A DNA stretch of 64,000 nucleotides from Pantoea piersonii (GCF_003612015.1 NZ_RARB01000012.1:1-64000); one strand, 5' to 3'. Positions 43,753 through 53,054 are shown, numbered from the stretch's first letter. Notes: generated from the sequence alone by a model not told the origin. Program-made: numbers and translations.

Positions 43753-45306
43753 ATGCCGATTTATCCTGCCGGCGACCTCAACACATCTGCACTGACCGCG
43801 CCGGATTTGTATGTTCAGGTGGTGCCACCACGGGCGCGCTACATCAATGGCGTTCCCACCGATGGACTGGGTCTGGTTGGTGTGGCGAGCTGGGGGCCCG
43901 TAAACAGTGCATTTCGCATCAGCTCTGATACCGAGCTGGCTTTTTTTCTGGGCGCACCCGTTAACCGAAAGTATGACCTTTCTACCGCCGCCGCCATTTC
44001 GCTGCAGGTGGGGGCCACCAGCCTTAACTGTGTGCGTGTGACGAACGGGCGGGATACGGTTGCTACGGGAAAACTCAGTGAAGGCAGCACGAAAAGCGTT
44101 CTGTTACTGTCAGCGCTCTACAGCGGTACGCGAGGTAATCAGATTCGCGCTGGTATCAGCAAGGGCACGGCAGCTGCATCCCTGAAACTCACCGTCAGTC
44201 TGCCCGGCGTAAGTGCAGAGGTGTTTGATAACCTCCGCGGTGAGGGTGACGACCTGCTGAAAGCCATGACGGCGGCAGTCAATCAGGGACAGTTAACTGT
44301 CCGGGGGCCCAGCCAGCTGGTGCGCGCAAAAGTCGCAGAGTCCGACGCCGCTGCCATGGACGAAGTGACGGAAATAACGCTCAGCGGCGGCACGGATGGT
44401 GCCACAGGGCTTACTGACGCAATGCTTGTGGGTACTGACGGCATCGATACGCCGCGCAAGGGAATGTACGCGCTGCGCGGCACATTTTCACAGGTCATCA
44501 GTCTCACGGACGTGACCGACTCATCCTGCTGGCCGACGATGGCCGCTTTTGCTCAGGCTGAGGGTGCATACATAGTCGCTCAGGGTGCCGCGTCAACCGA
44601 CTGCAAAACCCTGTCTGATGCACTCAACAGCTCGGGCGTGGATGACTGGCATTTCAAGCTCATCACAGGCGACTGGCCCTACTGGGAAGACACCACGAAT
44701 GGCATTAACCGGATGATTGCGCCCGCGACGTTTGAGGCTGCAAATATTGCCTCCCGGCCACCTCATATTTCTACGCTGAACAAGCGTATCCCGGGCATTA
44801 TTGCCACCGAGCGCCAGCTGGCGGGACGACCTTATTCCGTTCAGGAAATCGGAACGATTAACGCAGCACGCCTCGATGTGATTACGAAACCCTGTCCGGG
44901 CGGCAACTACTTCGGTATGCGTTCCGGGCGCAACACCTCTTCGAACCCGACCCAGAACGATGACACCTATACCCGCATGACCAACTTCCTGGCGCTGACA
45001 ATCGCATCAGCCTTTGGTGGCGTGGTCGGTGACAACCAGACGACAGACTTGCGACGGGAAACCAAAAGCACCCTTGAGTCGTTTTTATCGACGCTCGAAG
45101 GGTTAAAGATGATCGGAGATCCGAATGGCGGGCCGGCTTTTTCGGTGCGTCTGGATGCGACCAACAATCCTGACTCTCGGGTTGCCCTGGGTTATATGAC
45201 GGCAGACATACAGGTGAAATACCTGAACGTGGTGCGCTACTTCCTCGTGAATATGGAAGGGGGTGGCAGCGTCTCCATTTCATTCTCAAATGACAATCCA
45301 CGTTAA
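43753..45306 (+). CDS. Contractile tail sheath protein
   Basis: A 517-residue sheath. It has the N-terminal domain with GVASWGPVNSAFRI, the middle insertion with SGGTDGATGL and TDGIDTPRKG, and the C-terminal conserved part (GNYFGMRSGRNTSS; MTNFLALTIASAFGGVVG; then LGYMTADIQVKYLNVVRYFL). It assembles around the tube and contracts on injection. This shows that the phage is a myovirus type. Confidence 0.93.
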   Translation: MPIYPAGDLNTSALTAPDLYVQVVPPRARYINGVPTDGLGLVGVASWGPVNSAFRISSDTELAFFLGAPVNRKYDLSTAAAISLQVGATSLNCVRVTNGRDTVATGKLSEGSTKSVLLLSALYSGTRGNQIRAGISKGTAAASLKLTVSLPGVSAEVFDNLRGEGDDLLKAMTAAVNQGQLTVRGPSQLVRAKVAESDAAAMDEVTEITLSGGTDGATGLTDAMLVGTDGIDTPRKGMYALRGTFSQVISLTDVTDSSCWPTMAAFAQAEGAYIVAQGAASTDCKTLSDALNSSGVDDWHFKLITGDWPYWEDTTNGINRMIAPATFEAANIASRPPHISTLNKRIPGIIATERQLAGRPYSVQEIGTINAARLDVITKPCPGGNYFGMRSGRNTSSNPTQNDDTYTRMTNFLALTIASAFGGVVGDNQTTDLRRETKSTLESFLSTLEGLKMIGDPNGGPAFSVRLDATNNPDSRVALGYMTADIQVKYLNVVRYFLVNMEGGGSVSISFSNDNPR

Positions 45307-45337
45307 CAATCGCAGCGATTTTTTCTGGAGATAACCC

Positions 45338-45769
45338 ATGCCCACCCTTGGCTATACCGTAGGTCGCGATATCGCAGTCGATATCAATACACCCGCGGGC
45401 AAGCTGCGTATTCCCAAAATCATGAGCTTTGAATCGAAGCCGCAGGTTTCAACGCAGAAGATTACCCCTCTGAATGGCATCACCGACGAGCTGCAAATCC
45501 CCGTGGGCTGGCATGGCACCATCACCGCTGAACGAATGGATGCCACGCTCGATGACTTCTGGGCGAAGTGGGAAGACAACTACTACAACGGTATCGACCA
45601 GCCCCGCGGCACCATTACCGAAACCATCACCGAAGCGAATGGCACGGTCAGCGTGTACCGGTATGAAGGGGTGTCGTTTCATCTCACCGATGCCGGTAAC
45701 AAGCAGGGCGAGAAGACGGTCAACCAGACGATGTCATTCACTGCAAATCGCCGCAAGAAAGTGAATTAA
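45338..45769 (+). CDS. Tail tube protein
   Basis: A 143-residue tube protein directly after the sheath. IMSFESKPQVSTQKITPLNG, GTITAERMDATLDDFWAKWE and the basic end FTANRRKKVN agree with tail-tube proteins of contractile phages, which stack as hexameric rings. Confidence 0.85.
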   Translation: MPTLGYTVGRDIAVDINTPAGKLRIPKIMSFESKPQVSTQKITPLNGITDELQIPVGWHGTITAERMDATLDDFWAKWEDNYYNGIDQPRGTITETITEANGTVSVYRYEGVSFHLTDAGNKQGEKTVNQTMSFTANRRKKVN

Positions 45770-45777
45770 GGGTAAAT

Positions 45778-46155
45778 ATGGCAAAGATAACAGTGCACGA
45801 AAATGAACTGCCGACAGCAGCCGTTGCGCCTGCAACACTTAGCTCTAATCAGGTGAAGGATGCGAAAGGGCGTTTGCTGACAATGCGTGAACTCGACCCG
45901 GTTCAGGAGTCGCGCCTGACGGTAGCCGTCGGCCCGGAAATGGCGATGAACGTGATGTACATGAACCTGTATGCTTTCCCGGTTGCGGCGGTAGCGGAAA
46001 TCGACGGGGAAGAATACCCGGTACCACAGAACCCCCGGCAGGTTGAAACCCTGCTGGCCATCCTTGGCAAGCAGGGACTTAAGGCCGCCTCAGGCTGGCT
46101 TCGTGAACGCGCCAGAGACGATGAAGAGCTCACGGAAGCCGCCGCAAAAAACTAG
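45778..46155 (+). CDS. Tail assembly chaperone, short form
   Basis: A 125-residue protein ending at TAG 46153-46155. It is the G-type chaperone placed between the tube and tape measure genes. The frame ends in GCA AAA AAC TAG, a slippery sequence, and the -1 frame continues for 61 codons, so a longer GT-type product is made by a share of ribosomes. Both forms help fold the tape measure and tube. Confidence 0.85.
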   Translation: MAKITVHENELPTAAVAPATLSSNQVKDAKGRLLTMRELDPVQESRLTVAVGPEMAMNVMYMNLYAFPVAAVAEIDGEEYPVPQNPRQVETLLAILGKQGLKAASGWLRERARDDEELTEAAAKN

Positions 46156-46337
46156 CGCAGAACCCCGGCTTTATTAACCAGTGCTGGCTGATGAAATCCG
46201 GGGTTCCGTTCAGCGTTATTTTTCCCGGCCTGACTGAGCTGATGCCCCATGAGCGCATTGCCATGGGCGTGGTCATCCGTGAATTCGATGGAGGCCGTTA
46301 TAACTGGAATACCGGGCAATGGGAGGAGGCCAGCTGA
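45778..46337 (+). CDS. Tail assembly chaperone, frameshift-extended form
   Basis: If ribosomes slip -1 at 46146-46152, translation continues LAQNPGFINQCWLMKSGVPF...GGRYNWNTGQWEEAS and stops at 46335-46337, giving 186 residues. The extension has no start of its own and ends exactly on the next gene's ATG (TGATG), which fits a -1 frameshift product as in lambda G-GT or P2 E-E'. The join is at 46152. Confidence 0.8.
46146..46152 (+). promoter_or_regulatory. -1 ribosomal frameshift slippery site
   Basis: A AAA AAC, an ideal X XXY YYZ heptamer, directly before the TAG stop of the short chaperone. No strong stem was sought beyond it. Confidence 0.8.
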
Positions 46338-46771
46338 TGGACCTGGACATGTTCGCGCGTGAAATGTCGCATGCCTCCGCCAGAATCGCCACAGAGCTTG
46401 AGCAGCGTTTCCGCGACATTGTGAAAGAAATCGAGGAAACGGCGAAGGAGGAAATTGGCGTGTATCAGCCCGCTGTCGGGCCATTTGAAGCATGGGCACC
46501 GCTGGCAGCCTCCACAAGAGCCGACCGTGTTCGTTCGGGTTATACCGAAGACGATCCGCTGCTGCGTTCAGGTGAGCTGAGAGACTCAATCGAGAGTGAG
46601 GTGATTGGCCTGGCGGCCATTGTGGGCACGAAAAGTCAGATTGGTTTCTGGCAGGAGGTCGGTACCGACCGCATACCGCCACGTCCTTTCATCGGACCAG
46701 CATATGTACGGAAGATTGATCCTCTGATGGAGGCTATTGGATTGGCTTTATGGTGGGTTTTTGTCATCTGA
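46337..46771 (+). CDS. HK97 gp10-like / virion morphogenesis-type protein, altered end
   Basis: A 144-residue protein from ATG 46337, overlapping the frameshift product's stop. The N-terminal half is helical (EMSHASARIATELEQRFRDI) and LLRSGELRDSIE...GFWQEVGTDRIPPRPFIGPAY is the family core. The last residues (GLALWWVFVI) look wrong; a one-base shift gives GFMVGFCHLIK, so the end may be frameshifted where the antisense morons were inserted. Confidence 0.65.
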   Translation: MDLDMFAREMSHASARIATELEQRFRDIVKEIEETAKEEIGVYQPAVGPFEAWAPLAASTRADRVRSGYTEDDPLLRSGELRDSIESEVIGLAAIVGTKSQIGFWQEVGTDRIPPRPFIGPAYVRKIDPLMEAIGLALWWVFVI

Positions 46772-47210
46772 TTAAGTCACAATTTTCTGAAGTATAGGCC
46801 TTCTTGGCCTCCTCACCCCATCTTTGTTTTAGCTCTGCAAATGATAAATCCACTGCTTCTTTATTAGGAATGGAGTCTTTAATTTTTTTGGTGGTTTCAT
46901 TAAAGATACCTGACAGGATAAAACCGCTATAGAAATCTTTATTAAAGTCGGCACCCGATTTAGCGAAGAACCCACTATCTATTGCTTTTTTAGTTGATGA
47001 AGTCTGCATTGCCTCACCGAAAGAGGCCTTAAATAGATCAGAGAGTTCTCGAGTTCTGTTAGGTTTTTCTTTTAAATCGGCCTCACTGAACATAGATAAG
47101 TAGCCAAGGCATTCACCTGAAGCCCCGACTCTATCAGTAGTTATCTTCGAGCCATAAGTAGCGAATGAAAAACATAGCATTGATGCTAAAACCAACGAAG
47201 CTATTTTCAT
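46764..47210 (-). CDS. Exported moron protein
   Basis: A 148-residue protein with a signal peptide (MKIASLVLASMLCFSFATYG) and a mature domain with two Cys (GECLGYL near the start, SENCDLIR at the end) that could pair. It is on the strand opposite the late operon, AT-rich and slightly overlaps the previous gene's end. It is expected in the periplasm or secreted; function unknown. The position and strand mark it as a moron. Confidence 0.75.
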   Translation of the reverse strand: MKIASLVLASMLCFSFATYGSKITTDRVGASGECLGYLSMFSEADLKEKPNRTRELSDLFKASFGEAMQTSSTKKAIDSGFFAKSGADFNKDFYSGFILSGIFNETTKKIKDSIPNKEAVDLSFAELKQRWGEEAKKAYTSENCDLIR

Positions 47211-47247
47211 TATCAAAAAACCCTAAATAATTTAGTTTTCACTAGTA

Positions 47248-47439
47248 TCATGCATACGGAAGGCTTGGCCAGTTCTTGTAAGCGAAGACATAGAGCATGA
47301 TGAAATGGATGCCTGGACATGAAAGCAACAGGGCCATCTTCCATCCGAAGCCAGCTTTCTGCGCCATGTGGAAGCATGGGATGAACATCAAAACCCAGAT
47401 TATCAACGACAGGGCTGCGAGAGGGTTAGGCTTTTCCAT
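47248..47439 (-). CDS. Small membrane protein, moron
   Basis: A 63-residue protein with two hydrophobic helices (about 8-27 and 33-53). It lies upstream of the exported protein on the same strand, 31 bp apart, so they may be cotranscribed. Superinfection-type or envelope functions are typical for such phage genes, but nothing specific is recognised. Confidence 0.65.
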   Translation of the reverse strand: MEKPNPLAALSLIIWVLMFIPCFHMAQKAGFGWKMALLLSCPGIHFIMLYVFAYKNWPSLPYA

Positions 47440-47514
47440 TGAATATTCTCCATGAGTTACATGCCCGATGGTATCGGCAGGTAGCCTTATTTATTTAGCT
47501 AAACTGATTAATCA

Positions 47515-47775
47515 CTAAAGCTTGTTTAGTAGCCTAATTTGATTAAGAAGACGCTTATGTGTGTCGATCGCCTCCCATATCTGGTCCTGATTATCACCAT
47601 CCCATTCTGGACATGCAGCAAGTTCTGCACAAAATAGCTTCAGCCTGATGTGAATGGCAGCGACTTCGTCTCGGTTGCATTTTCTGGCGATAAAGTTGAG
47701 TTGATCGTCAGTAGTTCGCTGATAAAGAGACTGAGCATCCTGGGACTTTTCAAATAACCGCGCGAGCTTATCCAT
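47515..47775 (-). CDS. Small helical protein, moron
   Basis: An 86-residue, mostly helical cytosolic protein (LARLFEKSQDAQSLYQRTT; KRLLNQIRLLNKL) with three Cys. It is the first gene of the antisense cluster. The promoter should lie in the 137 bp before the tape measure gene. The family is not recognised. Confidence 0.6.
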   Translation of the reverse strand: MDKLARLFEKSQDAQSLYQRTTDDQLNFIARKCNRDEVAAIHIRLKLFCAELAACPEWDGDNQDQIWEAIDTHKRLLNQIRLLNKL

Positions 47776-47912
47776 AGCCTAGTCTCTTTTGATTGGGCGT
47801 GAAAATGATTATCGACAAATTAACGTTAAAGTTTAGCATCCCCCTCGACACTTTTAGTATCTCAAACTGACCCGCTCCGGTGGTTTTTTAATGCCCGCAA
47901 GACGAGGTTACT

Positions 47913-50195
47913 ATGGATATCCAGGCATACCGTGTAGCCGTGCGTCTTGCGCTGGACGACCAGCTTACGCGGAACCTGCTGCAGGTAAGCCGTGATGCGA
48001 TCGAACTCAATAAGAAATTTGTCGCAATCACAAAGAACATCAAAGCGCTGACCAGCGCAGCGAAAGAGGCGACATCCGCACTGCGGGCGCTTAACCGCTC
48101 TCTGAATAACCAGTTCTCTGCCGCAGCCCGCGGGGCCCGCGAGTATGCCAGCGCAATACGTTCGGCTGCCGACCATGCCCAGCGCATGAACAGTGCCACC
48201 AGTAACCTTCCAAAGCTGGCTGGTGGCTTTAGCGCGGCATTGACGCTGCCTGTTCTGGCCGCTGGTGCTGCGGCTGCAGGTGGAGGTGGTGGATATGGCA
48301 ACCATGGCGGGGGACTCGCGCTTCCTCCTCCGTCAGGTTCCGGCGGTGGATGGCATGGCTGGAATAACGGCGTGCCACCGGGCGGCTGGGGTGACGGCGG
48401 GGCAGGGAACGGTGGGAGCAATGGCCGACCTCCCGGCCATTACTCATATTCGGACGGCATGACCAGTCTGGCCACAGGCTACCTCGGCTTTAAAGTGCTG
48501 AGTGGCTTCGTGGATGAGGCTGCCCGCTACCAGACTATGACCGAGAAGTTCAGACAGTTCGGTATGAGTCAGGCTGCGACATACGAAGCGCAGCGTTTTG
48601 CAGAAAAGACCAGGATTCGCGGTTCCTCGGTCACTGACATCCTGAAGTATTTTATAGAAGCACAGGGCGTATTCAGTGAGTCAGGTGCAAAAACACTGGA
48701 TGAACAGTTACGTGCGGCAAAAATGGCAGCGCCCGTGCTGGCGCGAATCAACTTCGCCTCCCGTGGACTCGATGAGCATCAGCGCGAAGCCACGACTGCA
48801 AAGCAGATGGACATGCTGCGATTCACCGAAACAGCAGGTGGCCTGAAAAGCCCTGAGCGTTTTAATGAACTGATGGATGCGGCCTTTCGCGCCATTCAGT
48901 CTTCAGGCGGTAACGTCGATTTCACCCAGTATCGTCAGTTCATGGCCAAAGCCGGCACCTCCGCGTTCAACCTCAGCAATAAAGCATTGTTCGCTGAGCT
49001 TGAACCCGTCATCGGCGAACTGAAGGGCAGTTCAGCAGGCGATGCGCTGATGACTGCCTACAACCGGTTAAACGGCATCATCAGGCTGCCCAACCAGGTC
49101 ACTCACGACCTGATGAAGATGGGTGTCTGGGATGCCAGCAAGGTTGAACTCAACAGCATGGGCGGGGTGAAGCGTTTTCTGGGTAACCCACTCGTCAATT
49201 CTCAGCTTTTCAGCCAGTCCCCGGTGGAATACTACGAGCAGATGATCCTGCCCATCTACCGCAAAAAACATTATACCGATGACCAGATACAGCGCGAGAA
49301 CGCCCTGATATTTGGGCGGACCGGCGGCAAGATGTTTAACCTTATCGACAGGCAGCTGGCCACCATTCATCACCGTATCGACGCCTATGGGATCGCGCGG
49401 GGACTGAATGATGCCTATGGCGCTGTGGGTGGAACCTACAACGGCAAGGTTATCGACTTCCAGAAGAAATGGCAGAATCTGCAACTGGTTATGGGTAAAG
49501 ACGGTGGATTACTGGATACCTTCAACAAAGGGCTGGAGAGCCTGACGACAACCCTGCGGCGCATGACGGACATCGCACATAAACATCCCGAACTGGCTAA
49601 ATTTGTGGGACAGGCAGCCCTGGCGGCAACCGCGCTGGCAACGCTGAGCGGCGGAATGTGGGTGATGAAACACGCCGTCGGCGCTTTGCTGTCACCTCTT
49701 AAACTGGCGGGATGGGGCATAGATATGCTCATCGGGAAAAGCGCCACGACGGGTCTGACCGGACTGGCGGCCGCGCTTTCCGGGCTTCCGGCTGTCATTG
49801 CCACCGCCACACTTGCAGCACTCTATCCTGCAAGCACCGTATCGCAGAGTCAGGAAATGGCAGAACGTGACCGGCTTGCCCGGCAGAATGCGCTAGATCA
49901 CGGGGCTGCCTATAAACCATGGATGCCTTCTCAGGCTGATTTTGATAACCAGAGAACACGTGAGCAGAGTTACCGTAAATCCGGCAGATACCCTGCGGTA
50001 CCACCCGTCGCGGGTACCAGAACGGAGCAGCCAGTCAATTTGTTGATGACGCACGAAGGCCGTCAGGTGCTGGTAGCCACTGTGATGGATGGCATGAGTA
50101 AACAGGCCGCCAGAGCGCCTTCTTCCACCAGCGCTTTCGATCCCTCAATGCTGATGGCTTATCCCGGACAGGCTGGCAATCTCTCATTGCCCTGA
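47913..50195 (+). CDS. Tail tape measure protein
   Basis: A 760-residue tape measure. A helical N terminus (LALDDQLTRNLLQVSRDAI; KNIKALTSAAKEATSALRAL) precedes a Gly/Pro/Trp-rich low-complexity linker at about 121-180. Then come a conserved central part (AARYQTMTEKFRQFGMSQAA), hydrophobic segments near 560-640 (AALAATALATLSGG; KSATTGLTGLAAALSGLP), and a C terminus. It sets tail length. The three antisense genes lie directly upstream. Confidence 0.9.
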   Translation: MDIQAYRVAVRLALDDQLTRNLLQVSRDAIELNKKFVAITKNIKALTSAAKEATSALRALNRSLNNQFSAAARGAREYASAIRSAADHAQRMNSATSNLPKLAGGFSAALTLPVLAAGAAAAGGGGGYGNHGGGLALPPPSGSGGGWHGWNNGVPPGGWGDGGAGNGGSNGRPPGHYSYSDGMTSLATGYLGFKVLSGFVDEAARYQTMTEKFRQFGMSQAATYEAQRFAEKTRIRGSSVTDILKYFIEAQGVFSESGAKTLDEQLRAAKMAAPVLARINFASRGLDEHQREATTAKQMDMLRFTETAGGLKSPERFNELMDAAFRAIQSSGGNVDFTQYRQFMAKAGTSAFNLSNKALFAELEPVIGELKGSSAGDALMTAYNRLNGIIRLPNQVTHDLMKMGVWDASKVELNSMGGVKRFLGNPLVNSQLFSQSPVEYYEQMILPIYRKKHYTDDQIQRENALIFGRTGGKMFNLIDRQLATIHHRIDAYGIARGLNDAYGAVGGTYNGKVIDFQKKWQNLQLVMGKDGGLLDTFNKGLESLTTTLRRMTDIAHKHPELAKFVGQAALAATALATLSGGMWVMKHAVGALLSPLKLAGWGIDMLIGKSATTGLTGLAAALSGLPAVIATATLAALYPASTVSQSQEMAERDRLARQNALDHGAAYKPWMPSQADFDNQRTREQSYRKSGRYPAVPPVAGTRTEQPVNLLMTHEGRQVLVATVMDGMSKQAARAPSSTSAFDPSMLMAYPGQAGNLSLP

Positions 50196-50412
50196 AAACT
50201 GGTTTTCTCAGTTCATATCCTGGTGTAGTAACGCTACCTGCCTGTTCCTCAGGTAATGCTCTCAGGGCTTCCGGTTTTCAGACTTCTGAATGACGTCCCG
50301 GCCGTGACGAGTTTCTGTTTGTTCAAAATTAATGCATTTAATGATTCTTTTTCGCGCGATCGCCTGGTGCTGTGATGAATTAAGTTAGCTCTCTCATTAT
50401 CAGGAGGGTGTC

Positions 50413-50709
50413 ATGGATATACGCACTGTTGCTGTTTCACTGGTTATGGCCGTGAGTTTACTCTGGGCTGGCGCTTCTGACGCTAAATCCACACGGCAGA
50501 CTGATGACCAGATACGTCAGCTCATCATCGAAGATTCTATTGCATCATACCCGGGTGTCTGTGCCTGTCCTTTTAACTCAGCTCGCAACGGCAGTAGCTG
50601 TGGCAGAAGAAGCGCGTGGAGTAAGCAGGGCGGCTATGCCCCCATTTGCTACAAAAAGGAAGTTTCAAAAGAGATGGTTGATGAATGGCGCAAAAATAAT
50701 GCTGCATAA
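50413..50709 (+). CDS. Exported Cys-rich small protein, moron
   Basis: A 98-residue protein with a signal peptide (SLVMAVSLLWAGASDAKS) and a mature motif YPGVCACPFNSARNGSSCGRR...GGYAPICY, holding four Cys. Small exported proteins with CxCPYN...CGxRSA...CY motifs are recurrent in phages and integrative elements. It starts behind CAGGAGGG, stands in its own 750-bp space between tape measure and baseplate genes, and has its own terminator. It is a likely moron acting in the periplasm. Confidence 0.75.
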   Translation: MDIRTVAVSLVMAVSLLWAGASDAKSTRQTDDQIRQLIIEDSIASYPGVCACPFNSARNGSSCGRRSAWSKQGGYAPICYKKEVSKEMVDEWRKNNAA

Positions 50710-50711
50710 CT

Positions 50712-50736
50712 GAACCCGCGAAAGCGGGTTTTTTCT
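50712..50736 (+). terminator. Rho-independent terminator of the moron
   Basis: AACCCGC-GAAA-GCGGGTT followed by TTTTT, 3 bp after the stop. With Q-dependent transcription coming through, it isolates the moron. Confidence 0.85.
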
Positions 50737-50947
50737 TCCTGATTGCGGATTACCCTCTCAGAGGCTGAGTTAAAAAGACCCGTTGACGCTGGTCAGTGAT
50801 ACGTCAAAAGCCCGGATCCTCAGCGGCAGGCGGGCGACATCATTTCCCTCGAATTTGTTATCCATTCCTTAAAGATGATTGCCTGCCCTTCCTGTGTCTG
50901 AAGAAGAGCAATACCGTCAAACACCTCACAATAAATCATGAAGACTT
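50737..50947. other. Intergenic, no gene
   Basis: About 210 bp between the moron and the baseplate operon, with no open frame of note. Confidence 0.4.
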
Positions 50948-51952
50948 ATGTCACTTCTTAACTCTCTGAAGCCATTTGCACAGGGCATGGATCCGACTGT
51001 TACCCGGTTGATGCTGGGAGACTTCGAGTTCATGGAGTTTGAAGTCCCTCAGCGAATGGTTATCGCCGGCAGGCAGAAGACGGTGCAGCATCAGTTAATC
51101 GGGGGCCAGTGCATCGCTGACGTGCTGGGTACGGAATACGAGCCGCTGACCTGGTCCGGGACTATCACCGGATCGCAGGCCGGGGAGCGTGTGAGCGCGC
51201 TTGAGCGGATGCGCGATGCGGGACACCCGGTAGTGCTGACGCTGGATGACTATCGCTTCACTGTAGTGATTACGGCTTTCAGCCCGGTCTATGAGTTTGT
51301 CTGGCGCAGGCCTTATACGATTGAAGTAGCCGTTGTCAGAAACGAAGGGTGCCCGGACAAGGCAGATGCACTGACGGGTGCACTGCGGGGACTGATTGAC
51401 AGTGACCTGGGCCGTGCGCTGGGGCTGAGTAATATCATTAACATCGATGCGGTAACAGAGACGGTTCAGTATCTCCACCAGGCTGTAAAACAGGTCAGTG
51501 ATTTCGCCCATGCCACCGTGGAGCAGGTACAGGCGGTCGTGAGACCGCTCATCGCTGCCCGAAATATTATCCGGCACGAGCTTGCGGTGCTCGAATCAGC
51601 GGCCAGAGAAATCACGACGCTGGGTGGGCTGATACCGGGCTACCCGGTATCCAGAACGGTCACTAATCTGCTTAACCAGCTGGATCATGCGACGCGTATT
51701 CCTGCCCTCTGTCACTTACAGGACGTGCTGGGACGCCTCAACAAAAATATCCATGCCGGCCAGACAGCGGATGGTGTCAGGGCAGTGAACTTGTCTGGCG
51801 GTAATCTTTATCAGGTCGCCTCTGAGCAGTATGGCGATGCCGCTAAATGGACCAGCATTGCCGCAGCAAATGACCTGACAGATCCACAGCTGAGCGGCAT
51901 TCAGACCCTGATCATTCCATCCAGCCCTCAGGTTAACCATGGACATCAGTAA
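50948..51952 (+). CDS. Baseplate/tail protein with LysM-like end
   Basis: A 334-residue protein in the place of Mu gpN/gp43-type genes. The N-terminal part is beta-rich and contains LTWSGTITGSQAGERVSALERM; the middle is helical; the C-terminal 45 residues (GNLYQVASEQYGDAAKWTSI, ANDLTDP..., LIIPSS) form a LysM-like domain, as in tail proteins that touch peptidoglycan. It overlaps the hub gene by 14 bp. The assignment to the gpN type is by order and size. Confidence 0.7.
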   Translation: MSLLNSLKPFAQGMDPTVTRLMLGDFEFMEFEVPQRMVIAGRQKTVQHQLIGGQCIADVLGTEYEPLTWSGTITGSQAGERVSALERMRDAGHPVVLTLDDYRFTVVITAFSPVYEFVWRRPYTIEVAVVRNEGCPDKADALTGALRGLIDSDLGRALGLSNIINIDAVTETVQYLHQAVKQVSDFAHATVEQVQAVVRPLIAARNIIRHELAVLESAAREITTLGGLIPGYPVSRTVTNLLNQLDHATRIPALCHLQDVLGRLNKNIHAGQTADGVRAVNLSGGNLYQVASEQYGDAAKWTSIAAANDLTDPQLSGIQTLIIPSSPQVNHGHQ

Positions 51953-53054
51953 CGCTGCGTTCAGGTCAGACGTCCGTAAGATAAGCGGGCGGTGCCTGTT
52001 AAATGGCCATGACGTGCCTTTTGTCTCGTTCAGCGTAGAGAGTAACGCCTTTCGGGGAGCCGCCACGTTTGATCTGACCCTGGCCATTTCAGCCCTGCCG
52101 GCTGAAATGCAGATGCTCAGCTGGTGGGGAAGACAGACGACTGTCGTTGTTGAACTGTTTGCTTCTGTCATCACCCAGGCTGGCACAGACGAGAAGAAGC
52201 TCATCACAGGCAATATCGATAACTGGCACTACGATCCGGCCCGGTTCGAGGTGACAGCTGAGGGTCGTGACTTTACCGCACGGCTGATTGACGCCAGGTC
52301 AGCAGGAGAAAGCTTTAAGAACTACACCAGTTCGCAGATCGCCATAATGCTGGCGCAGCGACACGGGCTGACACCAGTTGTCACGGCCACGACAAAGCGC
52401 TTCGGTGAATTTTATCAGATTGACACGGCGCACCTGACCGGGGAGCAGACCGACTGGGACCTGATTAGCGCTCTGGCCGGCACAGAGAACTTCACCGTGT
52501 ATGTCGACAATGACAGACTTCATTTCGAACCGGTCACTGAGCCTGGTAAAGCCGGTACGTACGTCATCAGATGGCAACCGGCAGGTCAGCTTGCTTATCC
52601 CCGGTGCAATACAGCTGATGACCTGTCATTTTCCCGTGCGCTGACAATTTCAAAAGGCGTGACGGTGGAGGTGCTGAGCTGGAATGCAAAGAACAAGAAC
52701 AAACAGTTTGTCGCCTCGTATCCGCAGGCTCCCAAAAACACTCCTCCCGGCAGCGCCATGGCAAAAACGCAGGTTTATCGCGTCATTCGCAATGGCCTTA
52801 CACCTGAATCAGCCAGCGCGCTGGCGCAGACGATTTACCGCAACATTGTTCAGCATGAGATGAAGTTCAGCTGCTCAATGGCAGGAGACAACCTGCTGAC
52901 ACCCCGCATGCTGGTCCGTATCGAAGGCACGCAGAGTCCCTTTGACCAGATTTACTGGTGCGACAGCGTACGTCGTACCCTCAGTCAGGCTGACGGCTAT
53001 ACCATGCACATATCAGGCAAAAACCAAAGCCCGGCGCTGGAGGTCCTGCCATGA
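51939..53054 (+). CDS. Baseplate hub protein (Mu gp44/P2 gpD-like)
   Basis: A 371-residue hub. FVSFSVESNAFRGAATFDLTLA, VTAEGRDFTARLIDARSAG, IAIMLAQRHGLTPVVTA and GEFYQIDTAHLTGEQTDWDLI are typical of the gpD/gp27-type fold that forms the trimeric hub under the spike. It overlaps the next gene by 4 bp (ATGA). Confidence 0.85.
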   Translation: MDISNAAFRSDVRKISGRCLLNGHDVPFVSFSVESNAFRGAATFDLTLAISALPAEMQMLSWWGRQTTVVVELFASVITQAGTDEKKLITGNIDNWHYDPARFEVTAEGRDFTARLIDARSAGESFKNYTSSQIAIMLAQRHGLTPVVTATTKRFGEFYQIDTAHLTGEQTDWDLISALAGTENFTVYVDNDRLHFEPVTEPGKAGTYVIRWQPAGQLAYPRCNTADDLSFSRALTISKGVTVEVLSWNAKNKNKQFVASYPQAPKNTPPGSAMAKTQVYRVIRNGLTPESASALAQTIYRNIVQHEMKFSCSMAGDNLLTPRMLVRIEGTQSPFDQIYWCDSVRRTLSQADGYTMHISGKNQSPALEVLP

